64,000 nucleotides of DNA from Vibrio tubiashii (GTDB lineage: Bacteria; Pseudomonadota; Gammaproteobacteria; Enterobacterales; Vibrionaceae), in contig JRWQ01000006.1 in the NCBI GenBank assembly GCA_000775715.1, forward strand, positions 1 through 64,000, in the 5' to 3' direction. The notes below the pieces were generated by a model, which was not told where the DNA came from, ran no database searches, and saw only the letters and a list, made by a program, of their open reading frames with translations. Positions 49,006 to 58,575 of the stretch are shown here, piece after piece. Position 1 is the first letter of the stretch. Every line of letters starts with the position of its first letter. Position numbers and translations under genes: made by a program.

Positions 49006-50508
49006 ATGAGCTTGGCGCATGCTCCACATATGTTGGAGCTAGAATCACAAACTGAACTGCTAGAACGCTTGCAGTTGCTGACTAATTTTGGTTCGAACTT
49101 GGTAACCCTTGGCGGAGAGGCTGGGGCAGGTAAAACTTGGCTCGCCCAACACTATCTTGAAGCTTGGGCACAAGATAAGAACCAGTCACTGTTGATGTGT
49201 TTTCCTAATCAAGATGATGCCCAACGCCGTTCGACGATCCTTTCTCAAATTGTTTCTGAACCTCTTTATAATCCTGCCGACTCCTTGGTTGAGTCATTTT
49301 CTCGTTTAATGCAGGGTGAAACCTGTGATGTCGTGATCGCTGTCGATGATGCCCATTTACTTACAGAGTCATTTGTTTCTGAACTGTGGATGTTAGTGCT
49401 GGAGGCGCAAGCGAACCCAGGCTGGACGGTGAATGTGCTGTTGTTCGCTCAATCGAACAGTCTAGATGCATTACTGACCCGTTTGGGTTATGGTCAAGAA
49501 CACAAGCCGATAGATCTTGAAATTGAAGCACTTAGCCAAGATGAAGCCGATCGTTTCTTTGAACAATTGGTGATTCGGTTTGTCGAAGATGACATGGAAA
49601 AGCGTGTTCGAAATGCGTATCGAACGGTAGCTCGCCGCCCAGGTGAGATAATGGCTCTAGGGGATCAGAAAGTGGAAAAAAGGATTATTATCCGCTCAAT
49701 TGTGGGTTCGCCCATTAATATTGCGTTGCTGGTGACAGCTCTACTGTTATTAATTGGTGGTGGCTATTGGTGGATGATGTCTCAGCCTACACCTGACGAT
49801 AAAGCGCAGCAGATCACTGACTCGATTGAACAGACGGTTATCCCCACACTACCTGAAGACTCCGGGAGTGATGAAAGCTCTGCCCCAATAGTTGAACCTG
49901 AGCCTGTCGTTGATCCTGTGATGGCTAACGCTGAAGATGACTCACTCTCGTTACCACCTGATGTGACGGAGCAAGTCTCGAGTGTTGGTAATACCGAGGA
50001 TGATCATCAGCGTGTAGTGATTACGTCCGATGTGGTTGATGCCTTGTTGGAAGGCAAACCTGAAGAGGTCGATACCAGCAACATAGATGCGGTGGTCGAG
50101 CAATCTAAAGTCGACCCTGAAGAAGAGTCTCAGGCACCTTCTCAATCTGAAGCTGTTGAATCGAGCATTGCTCAAGAGGAGGCGCAAAGCCCAACGGTGA
50201 TTAAGTTCTCTTTCACCAAAGATGAGCTAAAAAGCTTCTCTCCTCGTAGCTACACCTTGCAGTTGGCGGCGGTAAACTCGCTTGAAGAAGTGCAGAACTT
50301 TATCGACCTTCATCAACTGGCGAATCAAGTCTTTATCTATCCGACTCAGCGCAATGGCGTAGACTGGTACATAGTGACTTATCAAAACTACCCAACTATC
50401 CAAGTGGCGCGAGATGCGGTTCAGAGTTTATCTGAAGAGCTGCAAAACTTGGAACCTTGGGCTAAGTCTCTTAGCCAAGTCCAACGTGAAATTGAGCGTG
50501 GCAATTAA
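49006..50508 (+). CDS. damX: Cell division protein DamX
   Basis: 500 residues. N-terminal AAA-like ATPase region (Walker A GGEAGAGKT, about 37-45; DDAHL), one membrane helix (about 236-258), a long acidic periplasmic linker (about 260-400) and a C-terminal SPOR domain (about 412-490; RSYTLQLAAV). DamX binds septal peptidoglycan. The AAA region in the cytoplasmic half is the usual Vibrio form. Between aroB and dam. Confidence 0.94.
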   Translation: MSLAHAPHMLELESQTELLERLQLLTNFGSNLVTLGGEAGAGKTWLAQHYLEAWAQDKNQSLLMCFPNQDDAQRRSTILSQIVSEPLYNPADSLVESFSRLMQGETCDVVIAVDDAHLLTESFVSELWMLVLEAQANPGWTVNVLLFAQSNSLDALLTRLGYGQEHKPIDLEIEALSQDEADRFFEQLVIRFVEDDMEKRVRNAYRTVARRPGEIMALGDQKVEKRIIIRSIVGSPINIALLVTALLLLIGGGYWWMMSQPTPDDKAQQITDSIEQTVIPTLPEDSGSDESSAPIVEPEPVVDPVMANAEDDSLSLPPDVTEQVSSVGNTEDDHQRVVITSDVVDALLEGKPEEVDTSNIDAVVEQSKVDPEEESQAPSQSEAVESSIAQEEAQSPTVIKFSFTKDELKSFSPRSYTLQLAAVNSLEEVQNFIDLHQLANQVFIYPTQRNGVDWYIVTYQNYPTIQVARDAVQSLSEELQNLEPWAKSLSQVQREIERGN

Positions 50509-50610
50509 GATAAACAGAAACTGGTTAATATCCTTAAAATTGCCTGAGATTAATTGCAAAATATGTTACATTTCGCAGCCTTAATTTTTGGTTGATAGAT
50601 AGAGCGGTTG

Positions 50611-51438
50611 ATGAAGAAGCAGCGAGCCTTCCTAAAGTGGGCGGGTGGAAAATACGGACTTGTCGAAGATATCCAGCGTCACTTGCCAGAAGCTCGTAAG
50701 CTGGTTGAACCGTTTGTCGGTGCTGGTTCTGTGTTCCTCAATACTGACTTCGAGCAGTACTTACTTGCAGACATCAACCCAGATCTGATCAATCTCTACA
50801 ACTTGCTTAAAGAGCGCCCTGAAGAGTACATCACCGAGGCGAAACGTTGGTTCTGTCCTGAGAACAATCGCAAAGAAGCCTACTTAGACGTTCGTAGCCA
50901 GTTCAATGCGACTGACGATGTGATGTATCGTTCCTTAGCGTTTCTGTATATGAATCGCTTTGGTTTTAACGGCTTGTGTCGTTATAACAAGAAGGGCGGT
51001 TTTAACGTTCCTTTTGGTTCATACAAAAAGCCCTATTTCCCGGAAGCCGAACTCGAGTTTTTTGCAGAAAAAGCGAAGAAAGCGACGTTTGTTTGTGAAG
51101 GTTACCACGAGACGTTTAAGCGAGCGCGTAAAGGCAGTGTCGTTTACTGCGATCCTCCCTATGCACCACTCTCAACTACGGCAAATTTCACGTCTTACGC
51201 CGGTAACGGTTTTACTCTAGACGACCAAGCGGCTCTTGCTGATGTTGCCGAGAAAGCAGCGGTTGTGCGTGGTATACCTGTACTGATTTCTAACCACGAT
51301 ACAACGTTAACTCGTCGCCTATATCATGGTGCTGAATTAAACGTCGTTAAGGTGAAGCGCACGATTAGCCGCAATGGAGCTGGTCGCAATAAAGTGGATG
51401 AGCTACTAGCTTTGTTTAGACCTCAAGAAAGCAAATAA
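50611..51438 (+). CDS. dam: DNA adenine methyltransferase (GATC)
   Basis: 275 residues. Transfers methyl groups to adenine in GATC. Motif I is FLKWAGGKY with PFVGAGSVFLN (AdoMet binding), motif IV is DPPY, and GFNGLCRYNKKGGFNVPFG is the target-recognition side. In vibrios Dam is essential for replication of the second chromosome. ATG 50611 is preferred to the adjacent TTG 50608. A 102-nt gap separates it from damX. Confidence 0.97.
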   Translation: MKKQRAFLKWAGGKYGLVEDIQRHLPEARKLVEPFVGAGSVFLNTDFEQYLLADINPDLINLYNLLKERPEEYITEAKRWFCPENNRKEAYLDVRSQFNATDDVMYRSLAFLYMNRFGFNGLCRYNKKGGFNVPFGSYKKPYFPEAELEFFAEKAKKATFVCEGYHETFKRARKGSVVYCDPPYAPLSTTANFTSYAGNGFTLDDQAALADVAEKAAVVRGIPVLISNHDTTLTRRLYHGAELNVVKVKRTISRNGAGRNKVDELLALFRPQESK

Positions 51439-51543
51439 TCACATTTCATCACGCTTCTCTATCATCTCACCTCTAGCTTAGGTAGAATTGCGCGCAAAGT
51501 TTCTTCAGTGTGCAATGATATCCCCAAAACTTTAGAGGTTGGT

Positions 51544-52215
51544 ATGAAAGATTTCCTTATCGCTCCATCGATTCTATCTGCAGATATGGCTCGCCTTGGC
51601 GAAGACGTAGAGAAAGTACTCGCAGCCGGAGCTGACGTGGTTCACTTCGATGTAATGGACAACCACTACGTACCAAACCTAACTTTTGGTGCGCCAATCT
51701 GTCAGGCGCTGCGTGACTACGGTATTACTGCACCTATCGATGTTCACCTAATGGTTAAACCTGTAGACCGTATCATCCCAGATTTTGCTAAAGCAGGTGC
51801 ATCGATGATCACTTTCCATATTGAAGCCTCTGAGCATGTTGACCGCACGTTGCAACTTATCAAAGAGCACGGCTGTAAAGCGGGGGTGGTACTAAACCCA
51901 GCCACACCATTGTCTCACCTTGAGTACATCATTGACAAAGTCGATATGATTCTTCTTATGTCAGTTAACCCAGGCTTTGGCGGCCAGTCGTTTATTCCTA
52001 AGACTCTAGATAAGCTACGCGCAGTGCGTAAGATGATTGATGAGTCAGGTCGAGATATCCGCTTGGAGATCGATGGCGGCGTTAAAGTCGACAACATCAA
52101 AGAGATCGCAGAGGCTGGCGCGGATATGTTCGTTGCCGGTTCAGCGATTTTCAACCAACCGGATTACAAGCAAGTGATCGATCAAATGCGTGCTGAGCTA
52201 GCTAAGGTTAAATAA
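51544..52215 (+). CDS. rpe: Ribulose-phosphate 3-epimerase
   Basis: 223 residues. TIM-barrel enzyme of the pentose-phosphate pathway interconverting ribulose-5-P and xylulose-5-P. Metal ligands and catalytic Asp appear in [16 protein letters not shown] and [18 protein letters not shown] is the phosphate loop. ATG 51544 follows AGAGG; the upstream frame extension is discarded. gph starts 4 nt after it. Confidence 0.97.
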   Translation: MKDFLIAPSILSADMARLGEDVEKVLAAGADVVHFDVMDNHYVPNLTFGAPICQALRDYGITAPIDVHLMVKPVDRIIPDFAKAGASMITFHIEASEHVDRTLQLIKEHGCKAGVVLNPATPLSHLEYIIDKVDMILLMSVNPGFGGQSFIPKTLDKLRAVRKMIDESGRDIRLEIDGGVKVDNIKEIAEAGADMFVAGSAIFNQPDYKQVIDQMRAELAKVK

Positions 52216-52219
52216 TTTT

Positions 52220-52900
52220 ATGGATAACATTAAGCTAATCGCATTCGACCTAGACGGTACTTTGCTTGATAGTGTGCCAGATTTAGCGGTTGCGGCCGAC
52301 CAAGCAGTGCAAGCACTGGGTTACCCAGCAGTCACGGAAGAGCAGGTACGTGACTATGTGGGTAACGGTGCGGATGTGCTGATTGGCCGTTCGCTGAGTC
52401 GCAGCCTAACCGTATCTCCTGATCTTGATCCTGAACTCCATGCCAAGGCACGTGTTTTGTTTGATGATTATTATCACAAGAGTGGTCACAAGCTAAGTCA
52501 CCTTTACCCAGCCGTAAAAGAGACCTTAGCCGAGCTACACAAAGCTGGCTTTACTATGGCATTGGTTACCAATAAGCCTTCTAAGTTTGTTCCAGACGTT
52601 CTGGCTAAGCATGGTATCGACCAATACTTTGTTGATGTGATTGGCGGTGACACTTTTGCTGAGAAAAAACCGAATCCAATGGCACTCAACTGGTTACTTG
52701 AAAAACACGGCTGTCAGCCAAGTGAAATGATGATGGTTGGGGACTCGAGCAACGACATTAAAGCGGCTAAGAACGCAGGCTGTCATTCGTTTGGCTTAAC
52801 GTATGGATACAATCATGGTGAGCCTATTTCGGTCTCTCAACCTGATTATGTCGCAGATACCATCGCAGATTTGGCAGAACTATTAACGGTTTCAGCCTAA
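52220..52900 (+). CDS. gph: Phosphoglycolate phosphatase
   Basis: 226 residues. HAD-family phosphatase; the nucleophile Asp is in FDLDGTLLDS (about 9-18), the Thr motif is VTNKPSK and the acidic pair is VGDSSNDIKAA. It clears 2-phosphoglycolate, which arises from DNA repair. Translationally close to rpe and followed by a terminator. Confidence 0.96.
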   Translation: MDNIKLIAFDLDGTLLDSVPDLAVAADQAVQALGYPAVTEEQVRDYVGNGADVLIGRSLSRSLTVSPDLDPELHAKARVLFDDYYHKSGHKLSHLYPAVKETLAELHKAGFTMALVTNKPSKFVPDVLAKHGIDQYFVDVIGGDTFAEKKPNPMALNWLLEKHGCQPSEMMMVGDSSNDIKAAKNAGCHSFGLTYGYNHGEPISVSQPDYVADTIADLAELLTVSA

Positions 52901-52948
52901 TAGCGACAAAAGAGCTTTTAAAATACTCGTTAATGAGTACACTGAGTG

Positions 52949-52982
52949 AACCGTGTGGATAGAAGCCACGCGGTTTTTTTCA
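52949..52982 (+). terminator. Terminator between gph and trpS
   Basis: AACCGTGTGG / CCACGCGGTT stem (one G-U) and T7. It is 48 nt after gph and 35 nt before trpS, so trpS is probably expressed through read-through or its own promoter. Confidence 0.85.
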
Positions 52983-53016
52983 TTATTTAGCATAAGAAGT
53001 CAAAGGAACTATTCCC

Positions 53017-54054
53017 ATGAGCAAACCCATCGTATTGAGTGGTGTTCAACCATCAGGTGAACTAAGTATCGGTAATTACTTGGGTGCTCTACGTCAATGG
53101 CAGCAGATGCAAGATGATTACGATTGCCAATACTGTGTTGTAGACCTTCACGCAATTACGGTTCGCCAAGATCCGAAAGCGTTGCACGAAGCGACTCTAG
53201 ACGCATTAGCAATCTGTCTTGCAGTTGGTGTTGATCCGCAAAAGAGCACGCTATTTGTTCAGTCACATGTACCAGAGCATGCTCAACTTGGTTGGCTTCT
53301 TAACTGTTACACTCAAATGGGTGAACTGAGCCGTATGACTCAGTTTAAAGACAAGTCTGCACGTTACTCGAAAGACTCTTCTAGCCAATTTGGTGACGTA
53401 AACGTAGGTCTGTTTGATTACCCTGTGTTGATGGCAGCAGACATCCTGCTTTACGGCGCACATCAAGTACCAGTAGGTAGTGACCAGAAGCAGCACCTAG
53501 AGCTAGCTCGTGATGTGGCTAACCGCTTTAACAACATCTACTCGCCAGAGCAACCAATCTTCCAAGTGCCAGAGCCGTACATTCCAACTGTGAATGCACG
53601 TGTGATGAGCCTGCAAGATGCGACTAAGAAGATGTCTAAGTCTGACGATAACCGTAAGAACGTGATTACTCTGCTGGAAGAGCCTAAGTCGATCATCAAG
53701 AAGATCAACAAGGCGCAAACAGACACAGAAACGCCACCACGTATCGCTCACGACTGGGATAACAAAGCGGGTATCTCAAACCTAATGGGCCTTTACTCGG
53801 CAGCGACGGGTATGAGCTTTGAAGAGATCGAAGCTAAGTACCAAGGCGTAGAGATGTACGGTCCATTTAAGAAAGATGTCGGTGAAGCAATCGTTGCAAT
53901 GCTTGAGCCTATTCAACAGGAATACCACCGCATCCGCGCCGATCGCGCTTACATGGATCAGGTGATGAAGCAAGGCGCTGAGAAAGCCTCTGCTTGTGCA
54001 GCTGAGACATTGAAGAAAGCCTACGAAGCGGTAGGTTTTGTCGCTCGTCCGTAG
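53017..54054 (+). CDS. trpS: Tryptophanyl-tRNA synthetase
   Basis: 345 residues. Class I synthetase; the HIGH-like motif is SIGNYLGAL (about 17-25) and the KMSKS motif is KKMSKSDDN (about 203). Last gene of the E. coli-like aroK-trpS cluster, here behind an intrinsic terminator. Confidence 0.97.
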   Translation: MSKPIVLSGVQPSGELSIGNYLGALRQWQQMQDDYDCQYCVVDLHAITVRQDPKALHEATLDALAICLAVGVDPQKSTLFVQSHVPEHAQLGWLLNCYTQMGELSRMTQFKDKSARYSKDSSSQFGDVNVGLFDYPVLMAADILLYGAHQVPVGSDQKQHLELARDVANRFNNIYSPEQPIFQVPEPYIPTVNARVMSLQDATKKMSKSDDNRKNVITLLEEPKSIIKKINKAQTDTETPPRIAHDWDNKAGISNLMGLYSAATGMSFEEIEAKYQGVEMYGPFKKDVGEAIVAMLEPIQQEYHRIRADRAYMDQVMKQGAEKASACAAETLKKAYEAVGFVARP

Positions 54055-54096
54055 GTTGGAACGCTGCGCTACTAGAAAACTAGATATCTAGAGTTG

Positions 54097-54127
54097 TAAA
54101 AGCCGATGCAATTGCATCGGCTTTTTT
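54097..54127. terminator. Terminator of trpS
   Basis: Perfect 28-nt palindrome (arm AAAAGCCGATGCAA) followed by T residues, 42 nt after the trpS stop. Confidence 0.92.
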
Positions 54128-54207
54128 GATCATTTATTTGTATATAACTGGAACGGGCTACGCCCTATGGAACGCTTTGCTTCGGGAAAACGGGATTGAG
54201 CTTAATG

Positions 54208-54256
54208 CTACTAGAAGAGATCCCTAACTCGGTCGTTCCTCCCTCTTGAGGATGAC
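54208..54256. repeat. Second intergenic repeat type (second copy)
   Basis: GAGATCCCTAACTCGGTCGT followed by TCCTCCCTCTTGAGGATGAC; shares words with 30655-30756. Confidence 0.55.
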
Positions 54257-54307
54257 CGTCATAAAAACAAACCGTTGATTTGTTGGGGCTGTCGAAAACG
54301 TTAAGTT

Positions 54308-54363
54308 AGTTATCTAGTTATCTAGTTATCTAGTTATCTAGTTATCTAGTTATCCAGTTATCC
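54308..54363 (+). repeat. 8-bp tandem repeat (7 copies)
   Basis: Five AGTTATCT then two AGTTATCC, without interruption. The array is likely to vary in copy number between strains. Confidence 0.95.
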
Positions 54364-54419
54364 GTGGGACGAAGTCCGTTCCCATATCCCGCCTCCCGTT
54401 TCCATTGCGCCGCTTCTCG

Positions 54420-54896
54420 CTACTGCGCCCCTTCAAACCCCATCTGACGCCAAGCTTCAAATGCAATGATCGCTACAGCATTGGAAAGGTTTAAGCTGCG
54501 TGCGTCTGGCATCATTGGAATGCGGATGCGCTGCTCCATTGGCATACTTTCTATCAGTTCTGCAGGCAGGCCGCGTGTTTCTGGGCCAAACAGTAGTACA
54601 TCACCTTTTTGGAAATCAGCATCGACATGGTGGCCGGTTGTTTTGGTCGTACAGGCGAAAATGCGGTAATCGCCGCGCTCTTTTTCTAAGTATTCGATAA
54701 AGGCCTGATAGTTTTTATGGCGAGTGACGCGTGCTAAGTCGCGATAATCCAACCCCGCGCGACGAACCTTCTTTTCTTCTAAGTCAAAACCTAGCGGTTC
54801 GATCAGGTGAAGGTTGGCACCACAGTTGGCACACAGGCGAATAATGTTACCAGTGTTGGGTGCAATTTCTGGTTCGTACAAGGCGATATCAAACAT
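54420..54896 (-). CDS. trmL: tRNA (cytidine(34)-2'-O)-methyltransferase TrmL
   Basis: 158 residues. Minimal SPOUT (knotted) methyltransferase that methylates the wobble base of tRNA-Leu isoacceptors. Visible: [28 protein letters not shown] and the knot region [18 protein letters not shown]. Convergent with trpS across repeat island D. Confidence 0.95.
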   Translation of the reverse strand: MFDIALYEPEIAPNTGNIIRLCANCGANLHLIEPLGFDLEEKKVRRAGLDYRDLARVTRHKNYQAFIEYLEKERGDYRIFACTTKTTGHHVDADFQKGDVLLFGPETRGLPAELIESMPMEQRIRIPMMPDARSLNLSNAVAIIAFEAWRQMGFEGAQ

Positions 54897-55003
54897 GATT
54901 AACTCTTAACGCGGATTGATTAAAGGCTAGAGAGTATAAGGCGACTAGTGAAAGCCGCCAAGTCTGACGTTGTTTCTTTATATGTGTATAAGGTCAATAG
55001 CCC

Positions 55004-55612
55004 CTAGGCTACAGCAGCAGTGTAGTTGTTGCTAACCGCTTCCCAGTTGACGACATTCCACCAAGCATCGATGTATTCAGGGCGTCGGTTTTGGTAGCTG
55101 ATGTAGTAGGCGTGTTCCCAGACATCGAGTGCTAAAATAGGTTCACCTTGCACAGAAGCAACATCCATTAACGGATTATCTTGATTGCTTGTAGAGGTAA
55201 TTACCAGTTTACCATCTTGGACAATGAGCCAAGCAAAACCAGAACCAAAGGTGTTAATTGCAGCGTCAGTGAATAGCTGTTGGAAGGTTGCGAAGCTGCC
55301 AAACGTAGACACAATCTCCTCTCCCAGTTTACCTTGTGGTGTACCACCACCGTTTGGCTTCATGCAGTTCCAATAAAGAATATGGTTGTAGTAACCACCA
55401 CCATTGTTTCGAACTGCGGGAGTATGCTGAGAAATGTTGGCAAAGATATCTTTTAGTGTGGTGGACTCTAGTTCGGTACCGGAAATAGCGGTGGTAAACT
55501 TATCAAAATAGGTGCGATGGTGCTTGCTGTAATGCACTTCCATCGTCTTCGCGTCGATGTAGGGCTCTAGTGAATCGTAAGCGTAAGGTAACTCTGGAAA
55601 GGTGTGAGACAT
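55004..55612 (-). CDS. sodA: Superoxide dismutase, Mn type
   Basis: 202 residues. Metal ligands: His in VHYSKHHRTY, His in GGGYYNHILYWN, and Asp/His in LDVWEHAYYISY. The residues GGG(YYNH) and the Gln in NQDNPLMD mark the manganese rather than iron class. It has a near-perfect Fur box 36 nt upstream, so derepression under iron limitation is expected, as in E. coli sodA. Confidence 0.94.
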   Translation of the reverse strand: MSHTFPELPYAYDSLEPYIDAKTMEVHYSKHHRTYFDKFTTAISGTELESTTLKDIFANISQHTPAVRNNGGGYYNHILYWNCMKPNGGGTPQGKLGEEIVSTFGSFATFQQLFTDAAINTFGSGFAWLIVQDGKLVITSTSNQDNPLMDVASVQGEPILALDVWEHAYYISYQNRRPEYIDAWWNVVNWEAVSNNYTAAVA

Positions 55613-55648
55613 AGTAAATCCTCCTTAATTGAAGGATTTACTTTAAAT

Positions 55649-55667
55649 GATAATGAGATCCATTATC
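55649..55667. promoter_or_regulatory. Fur box upstream of sodA
   Basis: GATAATGAGATCCATTATC matches the 19-bp Fur consensus at 16 positions and is nearly palindromic. Confidence 0.85.
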
Positions 55668-55685
55668 AACTGTTGTTTTGTAGGG

Positions 55686-57095
55686 TTATTTATCGATATC
55701 AATTGGAAGGGTGATCTCTACCCTTAAACCTCCGAGCTTGCTGCGTTTCGCTTTTATCGTACCACTATGCTGGCGAATGGCGCTCTCTGTGATGGTTAGG
55801 CCTAGACCCGTACCGCCGCTATGCCTATCGCGAGCGGTTGATACCCGGTAGAACGGTCTGAAAATCGCTTCTAACTCGTGGTCTGGGACACCTTCACCAT
55901 TGTCATCCACTGCAATCATGATTTGCTGGCCAGTTTCTGTAAAAGCGACTTCGATGCGGTCTTTACCGTAGTAGATAGCGTTGCGCACAATATTGTCTAA
56001 CGCGCTCATTAAAAGCTTAGGGTTACCTGAAATTATCCGCTCAGGAATGGTATTGAAGATCAGGGTTTTATCCATTTGTTCTGCTTCGAACTGAGCGTCA
56101 GCAAGGATAGCTTCCCAAAGGCTAGCCATTGGCTGCGGCTCTCTGTTGAGGTGGCTATCAACCTGCATACGTGACAACTCTAACAGTTCGCCAATCATTT
56201 GTTCTAGGCGTTGTGCTTCGGTGTCGATGCGAGTGAGCTCTGGGCTTTCACCTTGCTTTCGAGTGGCGAGAGCATTAGCCATTCGCAATCGAGTTAAAGG
56301 AGATCGAAGTTCATGGGAGATATCTGACAACAAACGCTGTTGGCCCGAAATCATTTGGTTAACTGCCTCTACCATCTGGTTAAAGCTCGCGCCCGCTTGA
56401 CGAAATTCACTGGTGCCTTTCTCAAGTTCGGGGTCAACGACAAATTCACCTTTAGTTACTCGTTTGGCCGCGCGCTCTAGTTTGCGGGCAGGTTGGCTGA
56501 GAGCCCAAGCAAGCCATAGAAGTAGAGGTGTACTGACTAGCATTACCGCAAACAGTAGTTGGAAGGGCCGGTCAAACATGCGTAATAAGAAAGGTGGTGG
56601 CTGGTCCCATTTCACACCGATATAGAGAAGTAAGTCTTTATCTGCAAGTGTGATGGGGAGTGGGCCTGCCAGCATAAAATGACCATACAGTTTCTGTTTG
56701 GGGTGACTGTCAATCTCAACACTGGTGATAAAGTTTTGCAGCGCACGAACTTTAAAGTCCTTGCGATTTTGCGTAGTTAAGATGTTTCCTTCGTTATCGG
56801 AGACAAAGAAACGAGGACGATTGTCTTTTGGTGGCCTTTTATCGTCGTTCTTGGTTTGGCGTTTTTGTCCTTCCAGTTGGAACAAAATACGAGAAAGATT
56901 ATTTTCTCTTACAAATCGTTGTTCGATTCTGGTTTTGACATCGAGCAGTTGCTCATAATGATCGTCCGGAATATCTTTGGCTTTTCTTGGGTCGAGGTGA
57001 GGTAGAGATAATACGGCCATTAGCACCAAAAACATGGTGAACCAAAAAATGGCGAAGATACGACCGTGGAGGCTAGTGATTTTAGGTAGGCGCAT
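55686..57095 (-). CDS. cpxA: Envelope-stress sensor histidine kinase CpxA
   Basis: 469 residues. Two membrane helices (about 10-30 and 183-203) flank a periplasmic sensor domain; then HAMP (about 204-255), the phosphorylated His in SDISHELRSPLTRLR (about 265), N box DNIVRNAIYYG, and G boxes DNGEGVP and GGTGLGLTI. Its ATG overlaps the cpxR stop (TAATG). Confidence 0.95.
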   Translation of the reverse strand: MRLPKITSLHGRIFAIFWFTMFLVLMAVLSLPHLDPRKAKDIPDDHYEQLLDVKTRIEQRFVRENNLSRILFQLEGQKRQTKNDDKRPPKDNRPRFFVSDNEGNILTTQNRKDFKVRALQNFITSVEIDSHPKQKLYGHFMLAGPLPITLADKDLLLYIGVKWDQPPPFLLRMFDRPFQLLFAVMLVSTPLLLWLAWALSQPARKLERAAKRVTKGEFVVDPELEKGTSEFRQAGASFNQMVEAVNQMISGQQRLLSDISHELRSPLTRLRMANALATRKQGESPELTRIDTEAQRLEQMIGELLELSRMQVDSHLNREPQPMASLWEAILADAQFEAEQMDKTLIFNTIPERIISGNPKLLMSALDNIVRNAIYYGKDRIEVAFTETGQQIMIAVDDNGEGVPDHELEAIFRPFYRVSTARDRHSGGTGLGLTITESAIRQHSGTIKAKRSKLGGLRVEITLPIDIDK

Positions 57096-57790
57096 TAGTC
57101 CTCCTCAACCAACAGGTAGCCCCGTCCGCGCAGTGTTTTGATGCGTGACTTACCATCTTCTCTCTCTGGTAATTTTTTGCGTAGGTTGGATACGTGCATA
57201 TCAATCGCACGGTCGAAAGCGGCAAGACGCTTACCTAGAACATCTAGACTTAACGCTTCTTTAGTCAGTGTTTGTCCCGGGTTTTGAATAAAGTGACTTA
57301 ACAATGCGAACTCTGTGGTGGTGAGCTCCATTTGCTCTCCTTGACAGTAGGCTTCTTGTTTGCCGGGGTACACTTGAATATCTTGGTATTCAATACAATC
57401 CGAATTTTTCGAGCTTTTACCTGTGCCATTGCCTTGAGTGCGACGCAAAATAGCTCGAATGCGTGCCAGTAGTTCGCGGTCACTAAAAGGCTTAGGCAAG
57501 TAATCGTCAGCGCCAAGTTCTAGACCAATCACGCGATCGATCTCTTCGCCTTTGGCGGTGAGCATGAGAACCGGAGTCTCCCAATTCTCTCGAAGTCGTT
57601 TAAGTGTTTCCATTCCATTGAGTTTAGGCATCATTACATCGAGCAAGATCAGATCAATACTTTCGTTGAGTAGTGCCAATCCTTCTTCGCCGTTGTTGGC
57701 CTCCGATACCTCAAAGCCTTCAAAAGACAAGACTTCTTTCAACAAGCTAGTTAGCTCGGTATCGTCATCAATCAATAAAATATGCGGCAT
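57095..57790 (-). CDS. cpxR: Envelope-stress response regulator CpxR
   Basis: 231 residues. Receiver domain with phospho-acceptor Asp in LILLDVMMPKLNG (about 51) and an OmpR-type winged helix (about 130-230). First gene of cpxRA, divergent from its target cpxP; a perfect CpxR box lies between them, allowing autoregulation. Confidence 0.96.
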   Translation of the reverse strand: MPHILLIDDDTELTSLLKEVLSFEGFEVSEANNGEEGLALLNESIDLILLDVMMPKLNGMETLKRLRENWETPVLMLTAKGEEIDRVIGLELGADDYLPKPFSDRELLARIRAILRRTQGNGTGKSSKNSDCIEYQDIQVYPGKQEAYCQGEQMELTTTEFALLSHFIQNPGQTLTKEALSLDVLGKRLAAFDRAIDMHVSNLRKKLPEREDGKSRIKTLRGRGYLLVEED

Positions 57791-57865
57791 AGCAAGGTCT
57801 CTGCGTCAGTTGGATATTTATATATTACTGTTAAATGACCAATTGATTTAGGGTCATTGTCGCTC

Positions 57866-57880
57866 TTTACGATTCTTTAC
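57866..57880 (-). promoter_or_regulatory. CpxR box
   Basis: On the - strand it reads GTAAAGAATCGTAAA, a perfect GTAAA-N5-GTAAA. It is 75 nt before cpxR and 94 nt before cpxP, in the shared promoter region. Confidence 0.9.
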
Positions 57881-57974
57881 TATCTCAATACGTTGCTTTA
57901 CTTAGCAAGTCGTATTCTACACTCAAGCGCTGTGAGTACAGCTCAATCCAATAGATAAGGTGAAAGGTACGACT

Positions 57975-58478
57975 ATGAAAATGACAAAGAAACTAGTATT
58001 AGCTGCAGCTGTTCTTCCTCTGGCTCTTGGCACTGCAAGCGCATACGCGTTTGGTGGTAAAGATGGTAAGAGAGGCGGTAAAGGTGAGTGTGGCGGTGGC
58101 TTTGACCGTGGCGTTATGCGTCAACTAGATTTGACGGATGCTCAGCAAGAGCAAATCAAAGAGATGCGTCAAGCTGACAAGCAAGCAATGAGAGCGGCGT
58201 TTGAAGAGAACTTTGAAACTCGCCATGCAGAGATGCAAGCTCAAAAAGCGAAAGTTCAACAATTGGTTCTCGCGGACAACTTTGACCAAGCTGCCGCAAA
58301 TGAGCTGGCGAAGTCTATGGTTGAGCAGCAGACGGAACGTAAAGTGAACATGCTTGAGAAACAGCACCAAATGTTGAGCATTTTGACTCCTGAGCAAAAA
58401 GCGAAGTTTGTTGAACTTCAAGGCGAGCGTTCTGCTAAGTGCCTAGAAAATATGCAGCAACGAATGAATAAATCTTAA
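57975..58478 (+). CDS. cpxP: Periplasmic CpxP/Spy-family protein
   Basis: 167 residues. Signal peptide (about 1-25, ending ASAYA), a Gly/Lys-rich segment and two LTxxQ motifs ([10 protein letters not shown], about 57; [11 protein letters not shown], about 140). CpxP inhibits CpxA and binds misfolded proteins in the periplasm. ATG 57975 has AAAGG at proper spacing; GTG 57960 is rejected. A terminator follows the stop closely. Confidence 0.9.
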   Translation: MKMTKKLVLAAAVLPLALGTASAYAFGGKDGKRGGKGECGGGFDRGVMRQLDLTDAQQEQIKEMRQADKQAMRAAFEENFETRHAEMQAQKAKVQQLVLADNFDQAAANELAKSMVEQQTERKVNMLEKQHQMLSILTPEQKAKFVELQGERSAKCLENMQQRMNKS

Positions 58479-58494
58479 TTCCAACCAGTTATTT

Positions 58495-58521
58495 AAGGCG
58501 GCAATGATGTCGCCTTTTTTA
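58495..58521 (+). terminator. Terminator of cpxP
   Basis: AAGGCGGCA / TGTCGCCTT stem with ATGA loop and T6, 16 nt after the cpxP stop. fieF starts 54 nt later. Confidence 0.85.
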
Positions 58522-58575
58522 TTCAGCAATTGTGCGGTTATACTAGGGGGATGTTTATTTAATAATCAATACTCT

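Larger units (their letters stand above)
54150..54400. repeat. REP-like intergenic element, island D (inverted arrangement)
   Basis: A + unit at 54150-54186 (GGAACGGGCTACGCCCTATG then GAACGCTTTGCT) faces a - strand unit at 54364-54384 (GGGACGAAGTCCGTTCCC). The tandem 8-mer lies between them, as in island B. Confidence 0.8.
54055..54419. other. trpS-trmL intergenic region with repeats (365 bp)
   Basis: Holds the trpS terminator, REP-like island D, a copy of the second repeat type and the seven-copy 8-bp tandem repeat. No ORF or RNA gene seen. Confidence 0.7.

Noticed and set aside
54308..54363. CRISPR array
   Set aside because: The repeats are 8 bp and contiguous, with no spacers and no cas genes nearby.
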